Assembly: GCA_039105265.1 (NCBI GenBank)
Contig: JAPFFF010000028.1
Span: 744,001-808,000 of the forward strand
Origin: Tritrichomonas musculus
Taxonomy: Eukaryota; Parabasalia; Tritrichomonadida; Tritrichomonadidae
DNA: 64,000 nt
Direction: 5' to 3'
Below the pieces are notes generated by a model. The model searched no databases. It saw nothing but the letters and a program-made list of their open reading frames with translations, and was not told the DNA's origin. Each line of letters starts with the position of its first letter. Position 1 is the first letter of the stretch. This document shows, piece after piece, positions 17,254-29,400 of this stretch. The position numbers were made by a program, and so were the translations under genes.

Positions 17254-18963
17254 TTATAATAATTTTCCAAAAAATTCTATTGAACTTAAGCACAAATAAT
17301 TATCACCTCTGATGTTTTTTTGAGGCTGCCTTAATCGAAGAAAACGAAATTCTTCCAAATAAGAATTTTCGATATAAAACGTATGAGCAAAACTTGGTCC
17401 ATTAAGCAAAAAGCAATCATTTTGTTCATCAATAACTTTCCATTTTTTGTTATCGTTAGATCCTTCAATTATCCATGATTTTAAATGAGCAGAACTATCT
17501 TTAGAACCTTCAATTGATTTAATAGAATAATACTTTGGGGCAACCCTATGCTTTTTGAAATCAATAAGAATCCAAGAATTTGGCTTATTTTCAGATCTGA
17601 AATCAGTTTTTTCATTATTATATTTTATCGCATTTATTGGAGAATAACGTTCATGATTATCTGCAATTGATGAAGAACTGATTTCAACCTCATCTACTAC
17701 ATTTCCCTTTGATAATTTCCGAAGATAGTATAATATTCCTCTGAATTCTTTATTTTTTTCATATGGAAAGATCATGGCTTTGGCTGCATCATTGTTCATC
17801 TCATCGTTTATTTTATTTTGATCATTGACATTTTGGTCACTTTTGTTTATAAAGTTATTTTGCTTTTCATCTTTAAAACCGTCAGTTTTTCTTAAATTTT
17901 CATTCAATTTTATTTTAAATTCCTCAAATTCTTTCTTCTCTTGATAAAGATCAAGATCTTCTTTAGACACTTTCTGATCCATTTCATCTTTCACTTTGTT
18001 TTGATCAATTGAAATTTGTTCAATTTTTGAATTGAATTCAAAAATGATTTTTTTGAATTGGTCATTCACCATGTTCTTAAAGTCATTGAATTCTTTCTTT
18101 TCTTCTCTTTGTTCTTGCCTTATTGCATCAATATCATCACGCAGTTTTGAATTTTCAATGTGTAATTTGGCCACTTCACTCATCAATTCAGAAGTCGTCT
18201 TTAGAAGAGACTCTGGATTCAACATATTGAAATCAAAAGTATCTTTATATTCTTCTAACAGTCTGTATAAAATTCTTTTTCTTTGATTGGCAAAATCAAT
18301 GCTTGTGAATAAAACTGAGGCTTCTCTTTTGTATTTGTCTAAACACTTGAACAAAAAAGATGCGATTAAATCTTCTTTTGATGAATCAATTGAGTATTTT
18401 GATTTTGAATAAAAGTCATTTATTATATGGTACAAAATTGGAATAGGAAGAGAAAGTAAATCGTCAATATTATTTTGGAGATATTCAATGAGATTGGATG
18501 AAATTTCATCTTCTTCAATTTTTGTATCAATATTGATTTGTATATTTTCGGAAAAATCTGATTGTTGAGCTTTTAAAAGTTGAGCCTTGAATAAAATGGA
18601 TTGAATAACCATTTTTTTCTCATTTTTTGATAAAAAATTGGTTGTGAGCTTCGTAAGTTCTGGAACACCATATCTAATAGAAAGAATATGAAGTGGGAGA
18701 ACATTAGATTCATCAAGTTTGCATGGCGAATTAGAACAACAAGAAATAAAATCTTGCATTGCTTTATTAGAAATATCTATAGGCTCTTCTGGAATTTCAA
18801 TTTCTTCCATTTTCTTGTATTTTTTCCTGTTATCATAAAAAAATTGTGAATTTTTTTTAATTGCATCAAAATCGATTGGAAACTTTTCTCCTTTATATAT
18901 AATGCTTTTTTTGTTTTGAAAAATCGGTTTTATACATTTAAACGATGTATCGAGATTGTACAT
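17254..18963 (-). CDS. BTB/coiled-coil/discoidin (F5/8 type C) fusion protein
   Basis: The N-terminal ~110 residues of this 569-residue protein resemble the BTB-like domain of trichomonad BTB families (KGEKFPIDFDAIKKNSQFF, then IPEEPIDISNKAMQDFISC). A helical BACK-like segment follows (115-235, including FLFKCLDKYKREASVLF). Residues about 245-375 form a charged coiled coil (SEVAKLHIENSKLRDDI). The C-terminal ~160 residues look like a discoidin/F5-8C jelly roll: SIADNHERYSPINAIKYNN, NSWILIDFKKHRVAPKYYSI, LKSWIIEGSNDNKKWKVID and the terminal LSSIEFFG. There is no signal peptide or membrane segment, so it is probably intracellular, with BTB for oligomerisation or cullin-type adaptor function and discoidin as ligand module. 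Function is inferred from domains. Confidence 0.8.
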   Translation of the reverse strand: MYNLDTSFKCIKPIFQNKKSIIYKGEKFPIDFDAIKKNSQFFYDNRKKYKKMEEIEIPEEPIDISNKAMQDFISCCSNSPCKLDESNVLPLHILSIRYGVPELTKLTTNFLSKNEKKMVIQSILFKAQLLKAQQSDFSENIQINIDTKIEEDEISSNLIEYLQNNIDDLLSLPIPILYHIINDFYSKSKYSIDSSKEDLIASFLFKCLDKYKREASVLFTSIDFANQRKRILYRLLEEYKDTFDFNMLNPESLLKTTSELMSEVAKLHIENSKLRDDIDAIRQEQREEKKEFNDFKNMVNDQFKKIIFEFNSKIEQISIDQNKVKDEMDQKVSKEDLDLYQEKKEFEEFKIKLNENLRKTDGFKDEKQNNFINKSDQNVNDQNKINDEMNNDAAKAMIFPYEKNKEFRGILYYLRKLSKGNVVDEVEISSSSIADNHERYSPINAIKYNNEKTDFRSENKPNSWILIDFKKHRVAPKYYSIKSIEGSKDSSAHLKSWIIEGSNDNKKWKVIDEQNDCFLLNGPSFAHTFYIENSYLEEFRFLRLRQPQKNIRGDNYLCLSSIEFFGKLL

Positions 18964-19704
18964 GAATACAAAGAATTATATTTGATCTCGTTAATTCATG
19001 ATTGTTATAAAAGTTACGTTTATTTTTTTATGAAATTTTCTCACAATTTTTGAGTTATTTTACTTGAAAAAGTTGAGTATTACGTTTATTTTTTAAAAGT
19101 TTTTTTTTTTCAAAAGTTTTTACATACGTTTCATATTTTATGCATGTTTTCCTATATGTAAATAAATTTGAAATCAAAACAGATAATAATCATTGATTTT
19201 TTCATTTGGTTTGCCTTATAATTATATCATGAATAATAATTTTTTTTTTTTAGTGAGTATTACAACGATTTTTGAAACTTATATATGATTTATTGCTATA
19301 TAATAAATATAAATAGGACACATAACGTTTTCAAATATCAAAAATTTCCGGTGATATTTATTTTTTTAAATTATATATTTGTATATTACTATTCATATAA
19401 TACTTCTCATTCATATCAATATGTCATTTAGTAAATTTAAATGCTATTTGATTTTAAAGTCAAATACTGACAATCAATATTTGTTTTATTTTTATATTAC
19501 AATATATTAATTAATTATTATATAATTATATTAAATAAATAATATAAATTTAAATTTATAGCTTTTTATATCTTTTTTCACCAAAGATATAATGAATTCA
19601 ATTTTTACATCATTTTTGAATGCTGAAAAATTTGTCGAGCGTATTCTTTTTAAAAAGTTTGTATTATACGTTAAGCTTTTGAAAATAAAATTTTATATTT
19701 TCAA
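18964..19704. other. Divergent intergenic region
   Basis: This AT-rich spacer lies between two divergently transcribed genes. A short direct repeat TTACGTTTATTTTTT occurs twice (near 19015 and 19080). I see no gene or RNA. Confidence 0.5.
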
Positions 19705-22700
19705 ATGAAAAACAACAAAACTTTATTACTACCTTCATCAATTATATTTAATAATTCAAATTTACTTGATCGAATTCATCAATCAGTTATAGATTTAGAA
19801 AATAACCAATCGCCCAAAGAAATATATGATTTAACTATTCATTCAATCTCATATTTCAACACGAATATAGATTCACAGATAAAAGATGAAATTATTTCGC
19901 TTCTTTCATCATGCTTTTCACATTACCAAAATCCGCCAAACGATATAATAGATGATATTTTTAATCATTCACGTGATAATTCATATCGCCTTATTTTGAC
20001 AGCGTCAATTTGTTCTACTATTTCGCATTCAAAAAAATTATTAACTCTCCCGAACTTTCGATCATTTGTCAGGAATGTATTTAAACAGATCGTTATACAA
20101 TTTAAAAACGGAAACAACAACCAAAATTTTATCATTTTCGATCATAAAATTCCCCCTAAATATCAAGCCAACTTCATTATTAATATGCTTTTTGTTACAG
20201 ACTTGACAGAAAAATCAGTTTCGTTATTCAGTCCATATATTTTTTCACAGAAGAAAATTTCGCATACAAAATTGAATCAATTTATAGCGAAAATAGCGGA
20301 TTTAGGTCTAATTTCGAAATTACCCGAAACAATCCTTACTGATAAGAAATTCTTTGTAATGTTTTCAATGGACAATCTATCAGCGCTGATTCTCAAAATG
20401 TCAGATGAAACTTTCAGAAAAATTTTGCCTTTAATTGAAGAAACTTTTTCAGAGACAAAAGAATTGAGTAAAGATTTGGTCACTGCCATTCTTTACAAAT
20501 GCATCAAATTAAACATTAACTTCAAGTTGATTGATAATTTGGTCAATTCACTAACCGTCGCCCATATGAAACCTGCTGTTTGGAAATATTTGGCAAATTT
20601 GAATGTTATTTTGTCCGACCATTTAGCAAGTCAAATAAAAACTTTTCCTAATCCAGCTGCAGCATTGAAAATAATGCCAGATATGGAAAAAATTCCGCCA
20701 GACGTCTTTGCTCAAGGGCTGGTTGCAAATCAAGATTTTGATGTTTATAAACGGTCGCTTATCACTGAATTAGTTTTTTATCATCCAAACGAAGTCTATT
20801 CAAATCTACAATTTTGGACACATCTAAAAATTGTTATATCAGAATACAAAGAAAGATGTCCTCCTGAATTCATAAATAATTTGGCCGAGATATTCAAAAA
20901 TTTCAATGATTCTCAAAAATTCAATGAAATATTCACTGAAATGATTTTTGTTAATTTCCCTTCGACAAACAATGGAAACTATTTTTTAGATGATTTTTCT
21001 AGTAAATTTGATTTTGAATATAAAAATATTTACAATAGAAACGCCGTTAGTTTAATTCAGAGGATAATTAGCCATAAACTTATTCCTCTTCCATCTTTTT
21101 GGAAACTGATTAGCATCTATCGTTTATTGGAAGTTTTGAAAACAAATAATTCAAATCCAATTTTATTGTATGGCTATGAATTTTCAAGCATGAGAGAATA
21201 CACAAATAGAGTGACAAAATCGACAATTCTTCCACAGACCGATCCAAACAGCGAAAATCTACTAATTGAATTCATTAAGAGGAATGACTATGATTATCTT
21301 ATCAACATGAATGAAGAGTCTTTGTCATTGATTGTCAATGCTTTTATCTTCACTCGAAACAAAGAAAAAACAGAAATTTCTGGATTGACGAAAGAAAATA
21401 TTCTTCCTTTCATAGCAATTAGTATCAATTACATAAACAAAAGCAACGGAAATTTACTGTTTCTGACCGATGAAATGCTGGAGACAATTCTTGAAGGTTG
21501 TAATTTGTTGTCTAATAATGAATCCCAACTTTTGAATACTTCGATTAATTCTATTCTTACGAACTTGAATTATTTTGTTAATGCTTCTGCATTTCCAATT
21601 AAGACATCTTTTCAAATGCTTGAAATATTGATTGACCTTTTCATTAAGAATGCTTATATGGCTGACAAAACGATCTTTTTATCAACCATTTTCAAATTAT
21701 CTTGTCAAAATCCAATCAATCAACAAATGACAGATTTACTTGATAAATATGGAAATGAACTTTTTAAATACATAATTAAAAGCATTCATAAAATCCCTGA
21801 ATTTGACAAATTAAAGAATTTTAATTTGAATTTGAAAAGTTTTAATTCAAGTTCAATCATTGATTTGGCGGTTAAAATCATTCAAAAAATAACAAACAAT
21901 TTACTTGTAATTAATACGATTTGTTTTATTGAAAGGTTTTGTAAAAATGTTCCAAAAATGGAAATTTCTGATCCAAAAAACATTGTTAGAGTTTTAAATG
22001 AGTCAGTCAAAAATAAAAAATGGGACGATGTTTTAGTTGTTGGTCAATTCATGAAGAACAATAATTTTGAAAAGCAATTGCAGCCATTTTTAGATAAAGC
22101 AATTCCTTTTAAAACGAAAGAAATATTATTCAATTATATTCCTCTTGATTTGAAGATTATTGATGAACTTATCAGTGAGATTTTGGAAGATCCACAACCT
22201 GAAACTCATTTTTTAAATTTTGAATTCTTGTTCAAAGAAATGATGAAAGACAAGTCAATTGCAATGGATTACATCAACATTCTTCTTGAAAAAATAAGTA
22301 GTAAAGTAGAGTTGAAGCCTGATTTGATTCTGCAATTGTATGATGATGAATACAGATTGTATGGCGATTGCTTTATTAATGCTCTTCGTCGTGTTTTTAG
22401 TTTTCATTCAACTTTTAAAATTTTTGTAAGAAAGGCAGAATTTGTTACCATTTCAAAGCCAATCTCAAAAATTGGCCAGTTTTTGGTGTCAAAGTTATTT
22501 AAAGAAGTCGAAGTAAAGAAAGGAAATTATCAAGTCTTCTTTGTTCTTAAAAACGTGGCTTCTTCTTTTCCTTTCTTATTTGCAACTAATCCTCAAGCTA
22601 TTTTTGATTCTGTTCTTCCATTATTAGATAATTTTATTCTTTATTTCACAACAAAAGAAGATGAAGAAAATATTAATAAATTAAAAGCTGCATTGTCAGC

Positions 22701-25620
22701 TCTATCGTTCCTTTATTCAACTTTGTATTCAGTTGATGTTCTTGATGCTTTTGTTCCTTGGTTATTTGAAAACATTATGAATTTCACAGATTCACAAATT
22801 CTTTCATTTTCATTCATTCTTTCGTCACTTTTTAGTTCTAAAAATATTCAGGAAATAATGCTTGGAATAGCAATGAAATTCAATTTCATTGAAAAAGTTA
22901 GCAAGCTTCTCAAAAAGAGCATTCCTGATGAAATTATTTATCAATACAAAAATAATTTCTATAACATTTTATTCAATTATTATACAATATTAAATGACCT
23001 CTCATTTAATGTCAAACTGATTTATGTAGATGAAATTCAAAACGTTGAAAATCCATTCACTGTTGCATTCGATCATTTTTCAACTATTTTGCCATCTGAA
23101 TTGAACCCGTTAAACCTTCCAAAACCGCCAAATAACATATCTGACTTCTTGATGAACATAAACGAAATCAAGATTTTCTGGATAACTTTTGATCACTCCC
23201 TGATAAGAACCGAAAGACCAACTTTTGATCAAGTGAATCATTTCATATCACATTTCAAAAAATTTGAGCCAAATATTCCAGATGTTTTACACATGAAAAA
23301 TGTTCCTGATCTTTATTCTGGCAATGTTAAAATGGTACGTTATTTAGTACATAAGCCAAATTGGATTTATCAGTGGATTGCACGTTATTCACACTTCTCA
23401 GTTCTTCCAGAGCACATTGAAAAACTTTTGGTAATTAAGAGTGAAATGGAAATATTAAGAGAACAATCAAAAATTAGAGATAAGAATGACGAAATCAATC
23501 AATATTATAGTAATATTAGTGTTGATGACTACTTTTTATCAGAATATTGTCAAAATGAATTATTTGACATTTTATTCAAAGATATCATTTCACATCACCA
23601 CATATTCAAAATTTCAATATGTTCGTTTGTTAACGTTGTCATTCATAACAATGTCGCACTCCTTTCTATTATCGATTTGATAAATCGCTTTATTATAGGA
23701 ATCAAAAGCGATATTGATTCAATCAAGCCTATCAAAAAGTTGGTTGATGTGTTGATATCGGTTTCTAGTCAGGAATCATTCAGAAATAATTTCATTGAGA
23801 TTTGTGCCAATAATTTTATTGAGGTCATTTTGTCTCCTGATTGTCGGAACGATTTCAATCTTCTTCTAAAAGTATCACAGCTCTTTCATTTATATAATAA
23901 TGAACAACTTCCTATTCGTCTTACTCACTTGGTTGGATTCATGCTCATTCTAAATCAGCAAAGAATCATTCCAGCAGCTCTTGATTTGTGTGTGAAAATT
24001 GGAGAGTCGAATTTGAATAATATTAAAAAAGCAATTGAAAATGCATTTGAAAAAGAATTCAAAAAGAATAATCCTTCATATGTTATCATTGATTGTTTTC
24101 TCGAAAAAGTGCCAACAATAATTCATGACAAGCTCAAAACATTGCCACTTTTGTTAGACAAAATTGTCACCAATTACAAAAAGAATTCGAAAAAAGATGA
24201 AAACACAATCAATTTGATTTGCGTTATCTTTAACATTCTTGCACCAAATCGATTGAAGAATTTGACAATTTCTGTGGATGAAATTGATTTTTCACTTTCA
24301 TTGACTGGCAATTCAGTTGAGCCTCTTTCATCTAATCAACAACAATCTTTAGTTAGACCTGTTTCTGAGAAATTGCTGGAAACAAATGAAAACTTTTGGA
24401 GTCTTTATGAAAAGTATCGAACAGTCATTAATGACATTCTTGTCAATGATGAAAACAAACTGAGTCAATTGAAGTTTCTCTTTGATTATCCAGAACTTTT
24501 AAGCTTCCAAACGAGATTTAATTATTTTAGAGAAAAGATGAAAAATCGAATTAATACAAAATATCTTTTGAGTTTAAATGTTGATCGTTCAAACATTCTT
24601 GTTAGTTCATTTGAAAAGTTAAATGGCCGAACGAACGATGAATGGCTTCGAAAACTAAGTATCACATTCAATGGAGAAAAAGGCCAAGATGCAGGTGGAT
24701 TGACAAATGAATGGTTCACTTTAATAGCACAAGAACTTTTCAATACAAACAATGCACTTTTTAAATCATCAGAAAATAAAAGTTACCAACCGAATCCTTC
24801 ATCAAACATCAATTCAGAGCACATTGACTACTTCAAATTTTCAGGGAAATTCATTGCACGTGCATTAATACAAGGACAATGTGTTAATGCACATTTAATG
24901 AGATCTTTTTGTCGACAAATCCTTGGAGTTCAACTCAAATTGAGAGATTTGGAAGACTTTGATGAAGAACTTTTTAAATCACTTCAAATGATTTTGAATA
25001 TTGACGTCGATCCACTTGATTTAAATTTCACAATTGACGTGAGTGAGTATGGTGTTAATAAAACGATCCTATTGAAAGAAGGAGGTGATGAAATTAGCGT
25101 AACTAATGAGAATAAAGCTGAATACGTGAGTTTGTATGCTAATTATCATTTAAGGAAATCAATCATTCAACAAATTAACGCTTTTTGTGAAGGCTTTTAT
25201 TCGCTCATTTCTCATGAAGACATTTCAATCTTCTCTCCAAGTGAATTGGATCTGCTCATTTGTGGAATTCCTGAAATAAATATCGATGATTTCAGAAGAA
25301 ATACTGTTTTCCGTTATCCTTACAATGAAAAACATCCCGTCATTGTTCGTTTCTTTGATGTCATCTCGAAATGGAACAATGAAAATTTGGCAAAATTCTT
25401 GCTGTTTTTGACAGGATCTTCACAAGTTCCCGTGAGAGGATTCAAAGATTATGCAGATCGAGATAAACCAATTACAATCTCGTATGGCGGTGATAAGACT
25501 AGACTTTGTGTTGCTCATACATGCTTCAATACATTGGATTTACCAGAATATGAAGATGAATTTGAAATGAATGAAAAATTGTTGCTATCAATTCAAGAAT
25601 GTGAGTTTGGTTTGGTTTAA
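19705..25620 (+). CDS. Giant HECT-type E3 ubiquitin ligase (HUWE1/TOM1/UPL-like)
   Basis: This 1971-residue protein has a helical, ARM-like N-terminal region of about 1600 residues and a C-terminal HECT domain at about 1620-1971. HECT landmarks include ITFNGEKGQDAGGLTNEWF near 1650, KFSGKFIARALIQGQCVNAH, FCEGFYSLI, SPSELDLLICGIPEI and SQVPVRGFKDYADRD. The catalytic cysteine is Cys1940 in HTCFNTLDLPEY, 31 residues from the C-terminus, and the penultimate-region hydrophobic tail FGLV is intact, so it should be active. It would transfer ubiquitin from E2 to substrates. The size and layout resemble the HUWE1/TOM1/UPL1 group, though no UBA or WWE domain is evident to me. The stop codon reads TAAA, and the gene is intron-less. 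Confidence 0.93.
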   Translation: MKNNKTLLLPSSIIFNNSNLLDRIHQSVIDLENNQSPKEIYDLTIHSISYFNTNIDSQIKDEIISLLSSCFSHYQNPPNDIIDDIFNHSRDNSYRLILTASICSTISHSKKLLTLPNFRSFVRNVFKQIVIQFKNGNNNQNFIIFDHKIPPKYQANFIINMLFVTDLTEKSVSLFSPYIFSQKKISHTKLNQFIAKIADLGLISKLPETILTDKKFFVMFSMDNLSALILKMSDETFRKILPLIEETFSETKELSKDLVTAILYKCIKLNINFKLIDNLVNSLTVAHMKPAVWKYLANLNVILSDHLASQIKTFPNPAAALKIMPDMEKIPPDVFAQGLVANQDFDVYKRSLITELVFYHPNEVYSNLQFWTHLKIVISEYKERCPPEFINNLAEIFKNFNDSQKFNEIFTEMIFVNFPSTNNGNYFLDDFSSKFDFEYKNIYNRNAVSLIQRIISHKLIPLPSFWKLISIYRLLEVLKTNNSNPILLYGYEFSSMREYTNRVTKSTILPQTDPNSENLLIEFIKRNDYDYLINMNEESLSLIVNAFIFTRNKEKTEISGLTKENILPFIAISINYINKSNGNLLFLTDEMLETILEGCNLLSNNESQLLNTSINSILTNLNYFVNASAFPIKTSFQMLEILIDLFIKNAYMADKTIFLSTIFKLSCQNPINQQMTDLLDKYGNELFKYIIKSIHKIPEFDKLKNFNLNLKSFNSSSIIDLAVKIIQKITNNLLVINTICFIERFCKNVPKMEISDPKNIVRVLNESVKNKKWDDVLVVGQFMKNNNFEKQLQPFLDKAIPFKTKEILFNYIPLDLKIIDELISEILEDPQPETHFLNFEFLFKEMMKDKSIAMDYINILLEKISSKVELKPDLILQLYDDEYRLYGDCFINALRRVFSFHSTFKIFVRKAEFVTISKPISKIGQFLVSKLFKEVEVKKGNYQVFFVLKNVASSFPFLFATNPQAIFDSVLPLLDNFILYFTTKEDEENINKLKAALSALSFLYSTLYSVDVLDAFVPWLFENIMNFTDSQILSFSFILSSLFSSKNIQEIMLGIAMKFNFIEKVSKLLKKSIPDEIIYQYKNNFYNILFNYYTILNDLSFNVKLIYVDEIQNVENPFTVAFDHFSTILPSELNPLNLPKPPNNISDFLMNINEIKIFWITFDHSLIRTERPTFDQVNHFISHFKKFEPNIPDVLHMKNVPDLYSGNVKMVRYLVHKPNWIYQWIARYSHFSVLPEHIEKLLVIKSEMEILREQSKIRDKNDEINQYYSNISVDDYFLSEYCQNELFDILFKDIISHHHIFKISICSFVNVVIHNNVALLSIIDLINRFIIGIKSDIDSIKPIKKLVDVLISVSSQESFRNNFIEICANNFIEVILSPDCRNDFNLLLKVSQLFHLYNNEQLPIRLTHLVGFMLILNQQRIIPAALDLCVKIGESNLNNIKKAIENAFEKEFKKNNPSYVIIDCFLEKVPTIIHDKLKTLPLLLDKIVTNYKKNSKKDENTINLICVIFNILAPNRLKNLTISVDEIDFSLSLTGNSVEPLSSNQQQSLVRPVSEKLLETNENFWSLYEKYRTVINDILVNDENKLSQLKFLFDYPELLSFQTRFNYFREKMKNRINTKYLLSLNVDRSNILVSSFEKLNGRTNDEWLRKLSITFNGEKGQDAGGLTNEWFTLIAQELFNTNNALFKSSENKSYQPNPSSNINSEHIDYFKFSGKFIARALIQGQCVNAHLMRSFCRQILGVQLKLRDLEDFDEELFKSLQMILNIDVDPLDLNFTIDVSEYGVNKTILLKEGGDEISVTNENKAEYVSLYANYHLRKSIIQQINAFCEGFYSLISHEDISIFSPSELDLLICGIPEINIDDFRRNTVFRYPYNEKHPVIVRFFDVISKWNNENLAKFLLFLTGSSQVPVRGFKDYADRDKPITISYGGDKTRLCVAHTCFNTLDLPEYEDEFEMNEKLLLSIQECEFGLV

Positions 25621-26487
25621 ATTACTTTTTGTTTATCATTATTTTAAATCATGATATTATTATATACGCAATTTAGTTTTTTTTTCTTTCATATTTTTTT
25701 TGAAATATGTATTCTCCTTTCAAGTATTCAATTCACCCCACTTTATTTCCAATTTTTTTTTTCTATTATTTTTTTAAAATGTGTTAAATTTTTGTATAAC
25801 ATCCCTTTCACAAATGAAATCATTATGAATAAACATTCATCATATTATTGCATGCTCTTTAGCTTTCTCACCTAAAAAAAAGAGATAACACTTATTATTA
25901 AATTAAGTTAGAATCTTGAGGAAAAAAAAAAAAAAAAAGATATTTGTTATTTAAATAGTAAAAAACTTGTTTTAATTATTGAACTTAAAATCAATCATAT
26001 AGTTTTTATAATAACATTTTCAATATTATTTTATATATTAGTTGTTAATATATACATTTTCAATGAAGTTTTTCATGATATTTATAATAAATTATAGTAA
26101 AATACATTTTTGTTGATGTTGGAACGCTTAAGGTTTCATTATCGGTACTGTTGAAAAAAGATTTTAAAAAAAGCGCAGTTTTCTCTATAAGCAATTGTTT
26201 GATTCACCGAAAAGCTAAAATTTAAAAGATAACCTTAAGCGTAAAATTAAATGGTTTATTATTACTAAAATTAAATTATTTAGTTATATTAAAATCAAAC
26301 TTATGGAGCCGAAGAAAAAATTTCGATATTTTGGATATGAAAAAAGATAATAACTTTTTGTGAATATTATTTTTAAATTAAAATAATATTCTCAAAAAAT
26401 ATAAATTTTGAAATAATATCAAACCGTAAATAAATAAAAAATAAATGAATGATTTTTTTCCATTTTTTTTAAATAAAACAAATACTA
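25621..26487. other. Intergenic region with small fold-back
   Basis: This AT-rich sequence contains long A and T runs (for example about 18 A at 25922-25939). One short inverted pair is listed separately. A CAAACCGTAA box at about 26420, some 65 bp upstream of the next gene, resembles the Myb-like box upstream of the BEACH gene. Confidence 0.45.
26123..26242. repeat. Short fold-back repeat
   Basis: ACGCTTAAGGTT near 26123 and AACCTTAAGCGT near 26230 are 12-bp perfect inverted repeats about 120 bp apart. CTTAAG is itself palindromic, so part of the symmetry is trivial. No target duplication is obvious. It may be a small MITE relic. Confidence 0.3.
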
Positions 26488-29400
26488 ATGCCAATAATTT
26501 TAGCTTTACTTACTTACGACACATTAGCATACACGCGTTCTTTGTATGCACCAAATGTTAATGATTATATCATTCAACAAAATGCTGATACATTTTATTT
26601 TTTGCAAAATATAACAACGCCACCGAAATCCAAACCAATCAGTGATGCAGGATTTACTACACAAGCGATTAACAAAGATTCATATGGCTGGCCAGATCAC
26701 GATAGGACAGGAGATCAAGCCCTTGAAGAAGAAGAAGGTTTAAATATGAAAAATTTTTATGAAAATCGTGTTAATTTGACACAAGAAGACATGTATTATC
26801 ATCCAGCCGCAGCAGAAGAATTTTGGACGACATGGGATGTTATTGATTCCTTACAACGATCGAAAGAAAAAGTTACCTTGAATCCCAAATACCTAAATAC
26901 ACGAACAACCAACTTATATATGCCACCAGGCGAATTAATTACATTCGATATTTTACCAGAAGCAGTAGGATTAGTTACAGTTCGAGTTAATTATCATCGA
27001 CAAGAAGTATCACTGAAAGATCGCTACAAGTACTTACAATGCAGCACCAAATTAACGCAAACTAAGTCAACATGGGGCTGGCCAATGGGTGGTGCAGTTA
27101 CATTTGAATTATCAGGAAGTGGTTATCCAGTAGAAATCAATGTTACAGGCTGTGTTATTGCACCATATTTTGAATACGGTGTCAGCGATGAAGAAGAATG
27201 GGAAGAAACAGGAAGAAACCTCAAAGCACCAACAGCACAACTAAGTAATGGAGCCATTCAACAAATCATGCCGTCGGACACAATTAGAACTCTTAATAGA
27301 ATGGACGACGGACAGGCTTGGTTAAGATCAACATGGCTAAGATCACAAGAAGTTGCACCTGACAACAATATTGGAAACACACGTTACACATGCCTTAATC
27401 AACTTCTTATTCGATATGATAATTACGTCTCTTGTGGAGTTGCTTGTGCTATTGTTGGAGCAAACTTTGTTGACCACTACACAACATGGGCAGAAGGAGC
27501 AAATGACATTATAAACCAAAAAGATGGAAATCCATGGGGAACAGTTCATGAAATCAATCATCATCATCAAGGAAATTGGGGATTTGCTAGCTTAGATGGA
27601 GCACTTAGTGAAGCAACAAATAACGTTTTGAATACTTATGAATACACTTATCAAAGTTCTCAATCAGGAAATAGATACGTTGATTCTAGTTTGACACCAA
27701 TGTTCATACGTGATCACATGGAAACAGTTCATCCTTACTACTTGTTCTTCTCCGATCAAGGAGATTATTTCAGAGAAGGCGAATGGGATCTTATTTATCA
27801 TTGTTTAGGCTACAAAGTATTCAAAAATTACATGATGATGGCAACGAATAATTCACCTTATTCGTCTAATAAATATAACGATTTTGGAAAGCATCTTTTG
27901 ACTCTTATGGAAGCAACAGGATATGATTGTTATGAATATTGCAATTACTATTGCCAAAAACTTGGCCGAAAATCACCAAAGGAATTGTTAGGTGATCAAT
28001 TCGATGCATTTTGGGAAACTTATACTCATCATCCTGCTTATCACAATTATTTACATATAATGGGATGCTTTTATGCTTCTGGATTTGTTAGAAATAATGA
28101 ACGTTTTGAAACAACTAGACCTTTCAAGATTTATCCTTTTTACAACACAACATTCGATTTCAATAAAGCATTGAAATATTTCGAGGGAAACAAGACTTAT
28201 TTCGGTGATTTCGTGTTTGATCGAATTCAAGCTAAACGCCAATCTGCTTGGACAGAGATATCAAAAGGCGTTTACACTTATAAACCAGTTGATGATCTTA
28301 CATTCATTGATGAAGCACTTGCAATTTACATTGATTTGACAACAAACAAAGAATTCATTTGCATCGTTAAACTTGAATTAAAACCAAGCCGAAAAGTTCA
28401 TGAAGTTTCAATTTACAACTTTACTTCAGATGCTTGTAATCGTGGTTATCAAGTTACTCAATGTTATCAAAATATACAAAAGCAAACACTTGTTAAGAAT
28501 TTAACTTCAGATGCAAGTGGAATTCCATCATATAAAGGAAGAAACTTAACATTAATAACAGACATTGTTGCACAACCAACCAAATCTGGGTACTATCGTG
28601 TTGGAGCAACAATAAGTGAACGTGGATTGATATATTTCTCTAACAAGCCACTTACTGGTGATTATGACAAAGATGCTCCTTACTTAGTATTAATGAAAGG
28701 TTGGTATTTCGCAAGTTCAAACTCTGGTCCAATTAATGAAAGTGTTTACATCAAAGCTTCTGAAAAACTTTATATCAGAATGGTTGTTAACAATGCTGAT
28801 GATCCAGAAGTTTGCACACCTGAACAAACATTATGTCGTCCTGATGTTGGTGGAACCATTTATCTTTACAATAAAGCAGATAAAGAAGGAGGCTTTGGTG
28901 AAGAAGATCAACTTCCAGATGAATGGTTTGCAATTTCAAAACCAATGGACTTTGCTCCATCATTAATTGATTTCAAATATGGAAATGAATACACTGGATC
29001 TAAAATTATTCCAGATTCATCAGAAAATTGGTATGCTAACGTATCAATGCAATATAAGAATGTTATTACTCTTACTAATACAGGCTGGGATTCAGGTCAA
29101 GGATTAGGATGCATGGAAGGATGCACTGACGAAAATGTAAGTCAAACTATTTTAGGATTTGATGATTCAACAGAAGTTAGAGCAGGTTGGTATCCAGAAT
29201 GGAAACAATGTCCATTCCCTCATTTGTGGGATATCAATTTCAATGAAGAAGTAACTTTCGATGCAGTTTTCTTGAAAGGTGCTGCCAATGAAAATTTTTA
29301 TGGAATGAATTCAACAATTGCAATCTATCTTAATTCCAAATCAAGTAGCAGTGTTGGAATTGAAAATGAAGAAAACTTAATTTGGGAAGGAAGTTACATC

